64,000 nucleotides of DNA from JAXGRD01 sp040766105 (lineage in GTDB: Bacteria; Bacillota; Clostridia; Peptostreptococcales; Anaerovoracaceae), in the NCBI GenBank assembly GCA_040766105.1, contig JAXGRD010000005.1:62001-126000 (forward strand), given 5' to 3'. Made by a program: the position numbers and the translations under genes. A model generated the notes under the pieces. That model saw nothing but the letters and a program-made list of their open reading frames with translations, was not told the origin of the DNA and did no database searches. This document shows, piece by piece, positions 25,750 through 39,112 of this stretch (within the stretch, counting starts at the first letter, position 1; each line of letters opens with the position of its first letter).

Positions 25750-26484
25750 CTAAAAGAAGCCGGCGAAAAACGGACCCACAAAAGGAATATTGGAAATGGA
25801 TTCGGCGAATCCGGGATTGGATTTTCCGGCAATAATCGTAAGGAAGAAAATCGCAGCTGCAAGAATAATAACCCCTAGAGGTTTGCGGATGCGGTTTTTT
25901 TCCTCCTTTCGCGTGAGTTCATCCTGTTTCAACTGCTCTTTTTCTATCGCTTTTTTGATTTCCCTCTCCAGTGTATCAGGAATCTCAGGTTCCGAGTAAA
26001 TCCTACAAAGTTCATCGATGATTCCCAAGGATCGTTTATCATCTTCCGATGTGATACTCATCTGCTCTCGAGCAGTTCTTAATTGTTGGCGAACCGTTTT
26101 TTCATCAGAACGTAGAATTTCAACAATGTCATCAATGGTTAAGTCCCAGAAGTAATATAGCTTAAAAACCGTCGTGTTGCTATGTTCTAATGTTTCAAAG
26201 AAAGCATACTGCTGTGAATTTTCCGTAAAAGTTCTCGGGTACTTTTGATCGCGCATAGTTCGAATAGCAGACTTTAGAAGAATTTGAAGAAACCAGTTTT
26301 TGAACTTTGGTCTGCCTTGTATCTTACGGGCATTGGTCAAGCTGAAGTAAACAGTATCACTTGTAATAGCCATTGCGGCTTCTTCATTTTTTACGTAGCT
26401 ATAAGCTAAGCGATAATAGTCAGGACCACACTCCAAGGCGTGAGCTCTCATATCTTCGAACATTCTCTCTCTGAAATCTATCAT
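25750..26484 (-). CDS. ECF-type sigma factor fused to a membrane anti-sigma-like segment
   Basis: 244 aa. Residues about 20-85 look like sigma region 2 (YYRLAYSYVKNEEAAMAI...FKNWFLQILLKSAIRTMRD). Residues about 100-150 look like region 4 (TTVFKLYYFWDLTIDDIVEILRSDEKTVRQQLRTAREQM). A charged helix follows, then one membrane helix (LGVIILAAAIFFLTIIAG, about 205-222) and a short outer tail with SNIPFVGPFF, a motif seen after the membrane helix of DUF4179-type anti-sigma proteins. Normally sigma and anti-sigma are separate genes. It overlaps the symporter gene upstream (ATGA), so it probably responds to that solute or the membrane state. Confidence 0.7.
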   Translation of the reverse strand: MIDFRERMFEDMRAHALECGPDYYRLAYSYVKNEEAAMAITSDTVYFSLTNARKIQGRPKFKNWFLQILLKSAIRTMRDQKYPRTFTENSQQYAFFETLEHSNTTVFKLYYFWDLTIDDIVEILRSDEKTVRQQLRTAREQMSITSEDDKRSLGIIDELCRIYSEPEIPDTLEREIKKAIEKEQLKQDELTRKEEKNRIRKPLGVIILAAAIFFLTIIAGKSNPGFAESISNIPFVGPFFAGFF

Positions 26485-27956
26485 GATTCTCTCCTCCTAT
26501 AAAACAGATTTTGATTCTCAATAATGGTTTTTCTGGTATTCAAATCGGAAGGCAATATCGTTCCCGCTATGAAAAAGATGGCGGCATTTGCACCAAGGCC
26601 GATCATAGCACAATAAGCGGTCGGCATATTCATAGCCAATGAACCAATCAGGGTAATAAAGACCCCCGCTAACAATCCAAATATGGCTGCCTTCCCCTGA
26701 GATTTCTTCCAACAGAGGGCCCCCAGGGTCGGAACAATGAGTTGAAAAGTTCCTGCCAAACCAAATATACCGATTTCGATGATTTGCACCGGTGTTAATA
26801 AGGTGAAACCATATCCAATGGCTGAAACAAGAATAACTGACCATCGACCAATTCGTACCAACTTGTACTCCGAGACATCTTCACCTTTCAAAGGCTTGTA
26901 AATATCTATAGTGCATATGGAAGCCAAAGAGTGTATTTGTGAATTAGCAGTGGATAGGGAGGCTGCAGCGATTCCACATAGCAAGATTGCGCCCATGACA
27001 GGATGGGTGTAGTCCATAATTGCAGTCGATAAGACATTGTCGGAAAAAACCGTATTGGGAAAGAGTATTTTAAAAGCAAGAGCGGTCAACATAGGGCCTA
27101 AGTACATAATTGTAGCAATGGAAATAAAGAGCGGCATTTTAGTGAAATGACTTTCCTTGCCGGCGGCGAAAGCTCTGGTCCAGATGGTGGGGCTCATCAT
27201 GGCACCGATGGGAACTACAAAAAACATGGCAATCCACATGAGTGGCCCGGAGTCGGATACCTGTCCCAACAAGACGTACTCGGGTGCCGTTTCCATGATT
27301 CTATCTACCGCATTGGCAAGACCCCCTGCTCTATGAATAAGGAGAAAGCCGGTTAACAGCATTGTAATAAAAGTAAGGCTTCCATAGAAGACATCTGTTA
27401 AAGCTACTGCCTTTAGTCCTCCTGACCAAAGATAGATAACAATGACGGCATAAAAAATAAGGCCCGATACCCGCCAGGGGATCATGCCACCACTGATTGT
27501 TTCTATGATAATCGCTCCCCCAAACAATTGAATCATCAAATAAGGGATGGTGAAAAAAAAGATGATTCCTGTTACTAAGTTAGACAGAATTTTGTTCTTG
27601 TAAAAGTAGTAGAAGAAATCACCGGGGGTCATTAATGAGTTGGTTTTGCCATGAAACCATATTCTTCTTCCCACCTTCATGAAGAGCAATCCAAAAAATA
27701 TGTTCCAAGCAAAGCAGGTCATATACAATGGCCCATTGGAGTAAAACAGACCGGTAGCACCTATTACGGCGAAAGAACTGACCCAAGTGGCATATACCGT
27801 AAAAAACAGCAACATAAGTGGCATCTTTCTGTCCTGCAGAAAAAATTCCGATGCAGTTGTCCCGGAATCCTTTCTGGCAAACTCTGCCAGGACTAACGGA
27901 ACAAAGGTAAAAACAAAAATGATAATCAGTATTGCTGTAGAACTATTCATGCACAT
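26481..27956 (-). CDS. Second sodium:solute symporter (SSS family)
   Basis: 491 aa, about 13 membrane helices. It clearly resembles the symporter at 21281 (ASEFFLQDRKMPLMLLFFTVYATWVSSFAVIGATGLFYSNGP, and AAASLSTANSQIHSLASICTIDIY), so the two are probably paralogues. There is no small-subunit gene upstream; the first gene is the symporter itself. The sigma-like gene is co-translated behind it. Confidence 0.9.
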   Translation of the reverse strand: MCMNSSTAILIIIFVFTFVPLVLAEFARKDSGTTASEFFLQDRKMPLMLLFFTVYATWVSSFAVIGATGLFYSNGPLYMTCFAWNIFFGLLFMKVGRRIWFHGKTNSLMTPGDFFYYFYKNKILSNLVTGIIFFFTIPYLMIQLFGGAIIIETISGGMIPWRVSGLIFYAVIVIYLWSGGLKAVALTDVFYGSLTFITMLLTGFLLIHRAGGLANAVDRIMETAPEYVLLGQVSDSGPLMWIAMFFVVPIGAMMSPTIWTRAFAAGKESHFTKMPLFISIATIMYLGPMLTALAFKILFPNTVFSDNVLSTAIMDYTHPVMGAILLCGIAAASLSTANSQIHSLASICTIDIYKPLKGEDVSEYKLVRIGRWSVILVSAIGYGFTLLTPVQIIEIGIFGLAGTFQLIVPTLGALCWKKSQGKAAIFGLLAGVFITLIGSLAMNMPTAYCAMIGLGANAAIFFIAGTILPSDLNTRKTIIENQNLFYRRRES

Positions 27957-27966
27957 ATTTTATCAT

Positions 27967-28002
27967 AAAACACCGCCGTATGGTATCATACGACGGTGTT
28001 TT
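27967..28002. terminator. Hairpin between nhaC and the second symporter
   Basis: AAAACACCG / CGGTGTTTT and CGTATG / CATACG arms separated by one C-A mismatch, with a 4-nt loop. Read on the minus strand it lies 28 nt after the nhaC stop and ends in TTTT. It is near-symmetrical and could also act on the plus strand. Confidence 0.78.
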
Positions 28003-28030
28003 AGGTTAGATATTAGATGAAGAAGATGGT

Positions 28031-29716
28031 TTATGCTTCTAAGCTCTTCAGCGCTTCTGCTTTTTCCTGTTCTCTTTCTTCCAGTATTTTCTGATACTCT
28101 TCCTCGCTCATCTTCTTCATAGAGATTCCTGTGAATCCGTAGAAGATGGAAACCAATGGGTTGATTAGGTTCAAGAATGCATATCTTGCATATCCGCCAC
28201 CGGGGCCACCCCAGGTCTGTACGCCTAAGAAGGTCTGCATCGTTGCACCGCAGGTGTTCCAAGGCACTAAGGATGAAGTGATGGTTCCGGAGTCTTCCAA
28301 ACATCTGGAAAGGTTTCTGGGATCCAGTCTTTTATCTTCCCACGCTTCTTTGTACATTCTTCCCGGAAGGATGATGGACAGGTACTGGTCTGCTGCGATT
28401 ACGTTCATGAAGATGCAGCTGAATACGGTAACGGTTACCAAGGATCCAACGTTCTTGACGAACTTCAACATTGCGCCTGCCAAGGATGCCAGCATTCCGG
28501 AAGCATCCATGATACCGCCGTAGCACATTGCACAGATGATTAGGTTGATAGTCCACAGCATGGAGTCCATACCGCCTCTGGTCAGGAGCTGGTTCAGGTT
28601 GTACTGAGTTTCAGCAACTGCGCCCCAGCCCATTTCCTTGGCTAGGTTGGCAAAGTCCGCTGCGTCCATATCCAGAAGATCTCCCGGCCTTACCGTGTCA
28701 CCTCCCAGTTCCAGTACATTCATTGCCACATTGGAGTCCGGTGGGAGTGAGGCAGCCAAGCTGTTGAAAGCATCACTGACTTCAAACTCGTATCCATAGT
28801 GGAGGATGCCCGGCCAATCGGCGAGGGGTACTCCTTGAATAATGCTTCCTAAGATACAGCCCAAGATGATACCACCCAGCAATCCGGGCAGTGCCGGCAA
28901 CTTCAGGGCAACGATGATGATAACCACTAGTGGTGGCAACAGTAGCCATGGTGTAATGTTGAATACTTCACCAATGCCGTCCTGAATTGCCGTAACGTTT
29001 TCCATACTTACATCAGCGTTTGCGGATCTTCCCATGATGGCGTAGATAATCAGTGCGATGATGAGGGAAGGTGTTACCGTCCAGACCATGTGTCTGATGT
29101 GGTTAAATAAGTTGGACCCTGCGATGGCAGGAGCTAGGTTTGTGGTGTCGGAAAGAGGAGACATCTTGTCACCGAAGTAAGCTCCGGATACGATGGCACC
29201 TGCTGTCATAGCAGGTTCAATGCCCAGACCCTGTCCGATACCGATGAGTGCGATACCGATGGTTCCGGCGGTGGTCCAAGAGGATCCCGTTGCCAGAGCA
29301 ACGATACAGCACAGAATACAGCCGGCAAACAAGAAGATGCTCGGCTTCAGAATCATAAGTCCGTAATAAATCATTGCGGGAACGACACCGGAGGCGATCC
29401 AGCCGCCGATGAGCAGACCAACAGTCATGAGGATGAGCATTGCCTGCATAGAACGGTTGATGGAAGCCATGATACCTGCTTCCAAGAATGACCACTTATA
29501 GCCGTTGAGAACAGCTACGATGGCTGCGACGATAGCGGATGCGATCAGCGGAATGTGAAGTTCTCCGTAACCGCAGGTGAAGGCATTTTCGTCTCCTGCA
29601 GGCTTACCCATAATTAGGTTGGCCAGCATTTGCAAAATGTCCATGGCATACATGAGGGCAACAATGGTAAATAGCATTACCAGGCCCACCTGCCACATCG
29701 GGATTTTTCTACCCAT
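28031..29716 (-). CDS. nhaC: Na+/H+ antiporter, NhaC family
   Basis: 561 aa with about 12 membrane helices. Family features: ATGSSWTTAGTIGIALIGIGQGLGIEP, YFGDKMSPLSDTTNLAPA, and VIAADQYLSIILPGRMYKEAW near the C-terminus. It exports Na+ for H+, which would re-establish the gradient used by the two sodium symporters here. The charged C-terminal tail (EEEYQKILEEREQEKAEALKSLEA) is cytoplasmic. Codons are as biased as in the ribosomal genes, so expression is probably high. A consensus promoter lies 69 nt upstream. Confidence 0.9.
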   Translation of the reverse strand: MGRKIPMWQVGLVMLFTIVALMYAMDILQMLANLIMGKPAGDENAFTCGYGELHIPLIASAIVAAIVAVLNGYKWSFLEAGIMASINRSMQAMLILMTVGLLIGGWIASGVVPAMIYYGLMILKPSIFLFAGCILCCIVALATGSSWTTAGTIGIALIGIGQGLGIEPAMTAGAIVSGAYFGDKMSPLSDTTNLAPAIAGSNLFNHIRHMVWTVTPSLIIALIIYAIMGRSANADVSMENVTAIQDGIGEVFNITPWLLLPPLVVIIIVALKLPALPGLLGGIILGCILGSIIQGVPLADWPGILHYGYEFEVSDAFNSLAASLPPDSNVAMNVLELGGDTVRPGDLLDMDAADFANLAKEMGWGAVAETQYNLNQLLTRGGMDSMLWTINLIICAMCYGGIMDASGMLASLAGAMLKFVKNVGSLVTVTVFSCIFMNVIAADQYLSIILPGRMYKEAWEDKRLDPRNLSRCLEDSGTITSSLVPWNTCGATMQTFLGVQTWGGPGGGYARYAFLNLINPLVSIFYGFTGISMKKMSEEEYQKILEEREQEKAEALKSLEA

Positions 29717-29785
29717 AAATAAATCCTCCTATTGATAAATAAGAATTAAGTAATGAAACGTGCAATTTTCCCTTTGCACACACTC

Positions 29786-29831
29786 ATTATATGGCTCAGA
29801 AATGGTGAAGTCAATGCAATACTATAGTATT
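29786..29831 (-). promoter_or_regulatory. nhaC promoter with upstream palindrome
   Basis: On the minus strand TTGACT (29809-29814), exactly 17 nt, then TATAAT (29786-29791). Directly upstream of the -35 is a perfect 14-bp palindrome AATACTATAGTATT (29818-29831), a possible operator. The transcribed leader has a GTGCAA/TTGCAC dyad (about 29760-29779), then AGGAGG before the ATG. The rest of the 348-nt gap, to the flavoprotein gene at 30065, is AT-rich and shows no gene. Confidence 0.8.
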
Positions 29832-30064
29832 AGAAATCTTTTTTCAGAATCTTGTCGTTTTTATACATAATGGTGAATAACATTACTAAAATGGCTAAAA
29901 ATAGCGAATAATTATTGAATAATATTTGAAAATAATGATTGATTGCAAGAAAAAATAGGTAAAACTTTAGTTGTAGAGCAGTCAAAAGACAGTTCTCTTT
30001 ACAGAAACTACCAAAAGGAGTATAGTGGAAAATACGTAGATGTGAATATAGAAAGGAAATAGTG

Positions 30065-31411
30065 ATGAAATACGATTCGATAATAATCGGGTTCGGAAAG
30101 GGTGGAAAAACCCTCGCCGGAGCCCTGGCAAAAAAGGGCGAGAGGGTAGCTTTAATCGAAAAATCCGAAATGATGTACGGGGGGACCTGTATTAATGTAG
30201 GGTGCATTCCCTCCAAGTTCCTGGTGGACAATGGGGAGAGAGCTACAAGCAATTTAAGCTTCGAAGATACGGCCAACTACTATAGACAGGCGGTGGTGGA
30301 AGAGAAAGCCTTGACCTCCATGTTGCGAAAGAAGAATTACGACAAGCTGAATGATCTTCACAATGTAGATGTCATCAATGGCAGTGCATCCTTCTTAGAT
30401 GAAACAAACATTATGGTCCACACGGGGGGCGGGGACAAAACCCTTACCGGAGATAAGTTTTTTATCAACACCGGTGCGGTTCCTGTCATTCCGGATATCC
30501 AAGGGATTAAGGAAAACCCTCACGTTTATGTTAGCGAAACCCTTTTGGTTGAGGAGAATCTTCCCAAGAAGCTCACCATCATCGGCGGCGGATATATAGG
30601 GTTGGAGTTTGCTTCCATATATGCCGGTTTCGGCAGCGATGTAACCATGTTGGTTCACGGCGCAGAGTTCATACCCCGAGAAGATGAAGACATTGCCTTT
30701 GAAATCAAAAAAAGACTTCTGGAAAAGGGCGTAAAGATTCTGCTGTCTGCCGATACGAAGAAGGTAGAGGGGGACTCCATAACTTATGAAAAGGATGGAG
30801 AAGAATTCGTAATCGAAGATACTAAGATTCTCGTTGCCACAGGGCGAAAGGCCAATACAGCATCTTTGAATTTGGAGAAGGCGGGGGTAGAGCTGACAGA
30901 TCGAGGGTTGGTCAAGGTGGATGAACGATTGAAAACCACGGCTCCCAACATTTGGGCCATGGGTGATGTTTGTGGACCCCTTCAGTTTACCTACATTTCT
31001 TTAGATGATTTTCGCATCATCAGAAGTCAATTGATGGGAGATGGTAGTTATACAACGAAAGTAAGGAAGAACGTCCCCTATTCCGTATTCCTATCACCCA
31101 CATTTTCCAGAGTGGGCATCAATGAAAAGGAAGCCGCCAAGGAGGGCAAATCGATAAAGGTTTTGTCCATGCCTACCGCAGCGGTTCCGAAGGCCCAAGT
31201 GTTGAAGAGGACGGAAGGTCTCCTAAAAGCAATTGTTGATGAGGAGACGGGGAAGATCCTAGGTGCCATGCTCTTCTGTGAAGACTCTCATGAAATGATC
31301 AACGTTGTTAAGTTGGCCATGGATATGGACGGCGACTATACGCTCCTTCGAGACATGGTCTTTACACACCCAACTATGAGCGAAGCACTCAACGATTTGT
31401 TTGCTATGTAA
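30065..31411 (+). CDS. Pyridine nucleotide-disulfide oxidoreductase (RclA/mercuric-reductase-like flavoprotein)
   Basis: 448 aa. FAD-binding GxGxxG-like start (IIIGFGKGGKTLAGALAKKG), redox-active disulfide GGTCINVGCIPSK (Cys42 and Cys47), a second dinucleotide fold (IIGGGYIGLEFASIYAGFG) and the FAD-contacting TAPNIWAMGDV. The C-terminal dimer domain ends with THPTMSEAL. The catalytic His-Glu pair of glutathione or lipoamide reductases is replaced by HPTMSE, as in RclA-type enzymes that handle reactive chlorine or copper. A GTG one codon upstream (30062) is an alternative start. Confidence 0.85.
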   Translation: MKYDSIIIGFGKGGKTLAGALAKKGERVALIEKSEMMYGGTCINVGCIPSKFLVDNGERATSNLSFEDTANYYRQAVVEEKALTSMLRKKNYDKLNDLHNVDVINGSASFLDETNIMVHTGGGDKTLTGDKFFINTGAVPVIPDIQGIKENPHVYVSETLLVEENLPKKLTIIGGGYIGLEFASIYAGFGSDVTMLVHGAEFIPREDEDIAFEIKKRLLEKGVKILLSADTKKVEGDSITYEKDGEEFVIEDTKILVATGRKANTASLNLEKAGVELTDRGLVKVDERLKTTAPNIWAMGDVCGPLQFTYISLDDFRIIRSQLMGDGSYTTKVRKNVPYSVFLSPTFSRVGINEKEAAKEGKSIKVLSMPTAAVPKAQVLKRTEGLLKAIVDEETGKILGAMLFCEDSHEMINVVKLAMDMDGDYTLLRDMVFTHPTMSEALNDLFAM

Positions 31412-31904
31412 TATATATAAGATGTAGGGAAAATATTAAGAAAATAAATAAAAAAAGCCCTTGACGGGGGAGGACAAAAGGTGTTAGTATGGTCAAGCTG
31501 TCCTCGAAAGGGAGCGGCCTGTCACAGGCGAAAAAGCCAAACCAAGCCCGAAGAAAAAACTTAAGAAAACAAGAAAAAAGTCATTGACAGAGGGCTGGGG
31601 AAGTGATAGAGTATACAAGCACGTTACTTTGGGTGACGATGCAAAACACCGGCAAAAACCGGTTGAACCTTGAAAAATTCATAGTGTAGAAATTTAGTCA
31701 AAGTCTTGCAAAAGCAGGACGTAAAACTAAAAGCGAAACAATCAAAAGCAAATTGGTAAAACATGAAGCTGAAGAGAGTTTCCGACAATTTCTAAAAAAC
31801 AAGCAGTAATTCGGAAACGAATAAACGCAAAAGCGAGAGCTAAGCGTGTCAAGCTGAGTTTACGGAAATCAAACAGATATAGATCCCTTGGGATATATAT
31901 ACCA
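31412..31904 (+). promoter_or_regulatory. rRNA operon promoters P1 and P2 and leader
   Basis: P1: TTGACG (31461-31466), 18 nt, TAGTAT (31485-31490). P2: TTGACA (31584-31589), 17 nt, TAGAGT (31607-31612). Both are preceded by A-rich blocks containing TTAAGAAAA, which can act as UP elements for the RNA polymerase alpha subunit. The remaining 290-nt leader contains the dyad ACCGG/CCGGT near 31651-31666 and long A-rich stretches. No coding region is seen. Confidence 0.8.
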
Positions 31905-33428
<1,524 letters not shown>

Positions 33429-33461
33429 AGACGAAAGTTTCTGCACTATGATTTTTTATAT

Positions 33462-33538
<77 letters not shown>

Positions 33539-33902
33539 CTATGTACCTTGAAAACTGAATAATGTAAATGTAAATCAAATTTACAACGAAAAGAAATCGA
33601 GAGTGTTTAAAAAACACACGTATGTATCAGATAAGAAACGGAAGTTTTTAAAAATCACAAAGCAAGTTTTTCTAAAGAACTTGCGGGTAAATACGACGAT
33701 TTCAACCGAGAAACCAGAAAAACCAATTCACAATGAGTAATTAACAAATAGTGAAATTGAGTAGCCGACATAAATCTACAAGCTAAAGCTTGTGATTTAT
33801 CAGGCTAGCACCTACGACGATGGCGAAGCCATCTGTTAGGTGCGTAAGTCCATCATACGCTAATGATGGCAGCCCGTCAGACAGAGAAATCTGTGATGAC
33901 AA
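33539..33902 (+). other. 16S-23S spacer with rRNA processing stems
   Basis: 364 nt without a gene. Clear hairpins: 33808-33843 (GCACCTA outer arm, GATGGC inner arm, GAA loop), 33850-33869 (CCATCAT / ATGATGG) and about 33876-33900 (ACAGA / TCTGT inside GTCA / TGAC). They probably belong to RNase III-type processing of pre-23S and spacing of assembly steps. No promoter or terminator stands out. Confidence 0.7.
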
Positions 33903-36796
<2,894 letters not shown>

Positions 36797-36900
36797 AATG
36801 GTTTCAAGAAGATTCGAGAGAAAATATTTACATAACATTATTCAGTTTTGAGGGTACAACCCTCAAAGATTGCGAAGGATTTTATTCCTTATGCAAGAAA

Positions 36901-37016
36901 TCCGGTGACAATAGCGTGGAGGCTACACCTGTTCCCATCCCGAACACAGAAGTTAAGCTCCATTGCGCTGATGATACTTGGCGGGCGACTGCCCGGGAAA
37001 GCAGGACGTTGCCGGT
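36901..37016 (+). rRNA. rrf: 5S ribosomal RNA
   Basis: About 116 nt. Starts TCCGGTGACAATAGCG and ends GTTGCCGG. The terminal arms pair (CCGG/CCGG), and the conserved loop CCCATCCCGAACACAGAAGTTAAGC is present. It lies 104 nt after the 23S gene. Confidence 0.96.
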
Positions 37017-37023
37017 TTTTTAA

Positions 37024-37098
37024 GGCCCTATGGTCAAGCGGTCAAGACACCGCCCTTTCACGGCGGTAACCCGAGTTCGATTCTCGGTAGGGTCACCA
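37024..37098 (+). tRNA. tRNA-Glu (TTC)
   Basis: 75 nt with encoded CCA. Acceptor GGCCCTA / TAGGGTC (one G-T pair), anticodon stem CCGCC / GGCGG with loop CTTTCAC (anticodon TTC), T-arm CCGAG...CTCGG. It is 7 nt after the 5S gene, so it is co-transcribed with the rRNA. Confidence 0.97.
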
Positions 37099-37153
37099 AA
37101 ATGTGCCTGCTCGACAAATGTTGAGCAGGCAAAAAAATACCCAAAATTCATAT

Positions 37154-37236
37154 GCGCCTGTGGTGGAATTGGCAGACACGCTAGATTTAGGATCTAGTGG
37201 GCGACCGTGGGGGTTCAAGTCCCTCCAGGCGCACCA
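37154..37236 (+). tRNA. tRNA-Leu (TAG)
   Basis: 83 nt class II tRNA with encoded CCA. Acceptor GCGCCTG / CAGGCGC, anticodon stem CTAGA / TCTAG with loop TTTAGGA (anticodon TAG), and a long variable arm (GGGCGACCGTGG region). Last gene of the rRNA operon. Confidence 0.96.
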
Positions 37237-37245
37237 ACAAAAAGT

Positions 37246-37265
37246 ACCCGAAAGGGTATTTTTTA
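37246..37265 (+). terminator. Terminator of the rRNA-tRNA operon
   Basis: TACCC / GGGTA stem with a GAAA tetraloop, followed by TTTTTATT, 9 nt after tRNA-Leu. The stem is short but the loop is stable and the T-run is clear. Confidence 0.78.
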
Positions 37266-37838
37266 TTGCGGATAAAACGGGCTTGAAGTCGAAGGCCATC
37301 CAGAAGTCTTGTTCCCCCATTTTTCTAGAAAGAATAATTTACAGGTGCTATTTCTAGAATCCGAAAATGAATCAAAAAATGAAAACCCACGAATTTAAGG
37401 GTTTCAGAATTATAGGAAGTTGCTCTCACTTAGACAGTAGAAATTTCCCATCAAAAAAATCTAGAAATACAGCAATAGACGAGAGGATTCTAGAAAAAGT
37501 CTAGAATCCCAAGGCTCCTACGCTGGATTTCTAGAATATGACCGGAACAGGCAAAAGTCCCTCCGTACCGGAAGTCGTTTCCAATCGAAAATCTTCTAAA
37601 ACGCGATTTATTACTCTGAAAAGAAGAGTATGAACGGACCGATCTTTTCGGGAAGCCACAATTTGATGGGTTCTTATTTTCTCCGTGCTGGAGAGAACAG
37701 CTGGGCAATGGAAATAATCTTCTCATCAAGGAGAAGAAGGCTTGAAAAGAAGAAAAAATCTTCTTTAGCAGGTCCCACTCATAAAAAACGAAGATTGTAC
37801 ACTTACCCAAACGCATCCCTTTATGTTATGCTGTACCA
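37266..37838. other. AT-rich intergenic region with a cluster of TCTAGA palindromes
   Basis: 573 nt without a convincing gene. TCTAGA, mostly within TTCTAGAA, occurs six times, at 37324, 37353, 37460, 37489, 37500 and 37530, with recurring 29-30 nt spacings. Two copies form the inverted repeat GGATTCTAGA / TCTAGAATCC at 37485-37509. AAACCC / GGGTTT dyad near 37382-37404. The stretch to 37838 (37540-37838) shows nothing recognisable apart from a weak -10-like TTATGCT about 10 nt before the MFS start. Confidence 0.6.
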
Positions 37839-39044
37839 ATGATGAAAAAGAACAAGACGATATTATTTATGATAGCTATGGCGTTGACGGCAATCAGCTT
37901 ACGAGGGCCCATTGCTTCGGTGGGATCCTTGATTGAATCCATGGAGCCGGATCTGGGCGTGTCTAAAGGGTATTTGGGGTTTATTACGACCCTGCCACTG
38001 CTGGTCTTTGCTCTCAGCTCTATATTAATACCGAGGATTGCCAACTCCATCGGACACACGAGGATTTTAACGATAGGGATGTTTCTGTTGGCATTTGGAT
38101 GCGTTGCGAGGGTCTTCTCGGGATACTATGTTGTGTTGTTGGGGACCTTGTTTGTAGGCGTGGGAATTTCCGTAGGGAACGTGTTGCTACCGGCGGTGAT
38201 AAAGGAGAACATGCCCTTAAAGATTGGGATTGTTACCGCGCTGTACATGTGTTTCCAAAGTACGGCTGCGACGGCAGGGGCAGGGTTCAGCTATCCTATG
38301 GCGGTTTCCTATGAGTTGGGATGGCGTTCTGTGCTTGCCATGTGGGCAATTCCTGCGATTATGGCAGCAGGGGCTTGGTTGATATTCGGGCTCAGAAGAG
38401 GTGGTGCCCAAGAGTTAAAGATTGAAAGCGATGGCCAAGTACGAGCATCGGAAAAGACCCTTTGGAAATCGAGATTGGCTTGGTATATTACCATCATTAT
38501 GGGCGTCCAATCGGTCAACTATTATGGCATCACTGCGTGGTTGCCCAGCATCTTGGAAGATACGGGGATGAGTTTTGAGACGGCAGGCTATGTTGCATCG
38601 GCATTCCAGCTCTTCTCACTACCCGCCACCTTTGCGGCGCCCATCATCATTGCCCATACCAGAAATAAAATAATGCCGGCAACGGTTTCGGGGTTTTTCT
38701 ATCTTATTGGCATACTGATTATCATGTTCACCGACAGTATTCCCATCATCCTCATAGGGCTGTTTATTCTTGCTTCCGGCGGCGGAGCCAGCTTTGCCTG
38801 GGTGGTTGCCATGATTACGGTGGTTTCTAAGGATGGCAGAGAAGCGACTAGGTTGTCGGGCATGGCCCAAAGCGTGGGATATACTATGGCTGCCGTGTCA
38901 CCCACATTGGCTGGCTACCTGTTTGAAATGACCAAAAGCTGGATGTCGGTGATGATTCTGATTATCATCACTTCCCTACTGATTATCATCTTCTCCATGG
39001 CAACGGGAAGAGTATTAAAGTTAAAATCAGAAAAAAATGGTTAA
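37839..39044 (+). CDS. MFS transporter, CynX/NimT family
   Basis: 401 aa with 12 predicted membrane helices. It has the family opening FMIAMALTAISLRGPIASVGSLIESMEPDLGVSKGYLGFITTLPLLVFALSSILIPRIA, and a central loop between helices 6 and 7 (about residues 188-210). Relatives carry cyanate, nitroimidazole or unknown anions, so the substrate is open. The usual AGGAGG is missing before the ATG-ATG start. With a TTATGCT element about 10 nt upstream, the mRNA may be leaderless, or translation may be weak. Confidence 0.88.
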   Translation: MMKKNKTILFMIAMALTAISLRGPIASVGSLIESMEPDLGVSKGYLGFITTLPLLVFALSSILIPRIANSIGHTRILTIGMFLLAFGCVARVFSGYYVVLLGTLFVGVGISVGNVLLPAVIKENMPLKIGIVTALYMCFQSTAATAGAGFSYPMAVSYELGWRSVLAMWAIPAIMAAGAWLIFGLRRGGAQELKIESDGQVRASEKTLWKSRLAWYITIIMGVQSVNYYGITAWLPSILEDTGMSFETAGYVASAFQLFSLPATFAAPIIIAHTRNKIMPATVSGFFYLIGILIIMFTDSIPIILIGLFILASGGGASFAWVVAMITVVSKDGREATRLSGMAQSVGYTMAAVSPTLAGYLFEMTKSWMSVMILIIITSLLIIIFSMATGRVLKLKSEKNG

Positions 39045-39112
39045 AAAAGGGATTTCTATGGTAATATTAGATTATACATGTGTGTAAATAATATGAGAAG
39101 AAAGAGATAACT

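Noticed and set aside
37105..37130. 12-bp palindrome between tRNA-Glu and tRNA-Leu
   Set aside because: Followed by A, not T, on the plus strand and lying within an operon, so not a terminator; it may be a processing site but nothing supports that.
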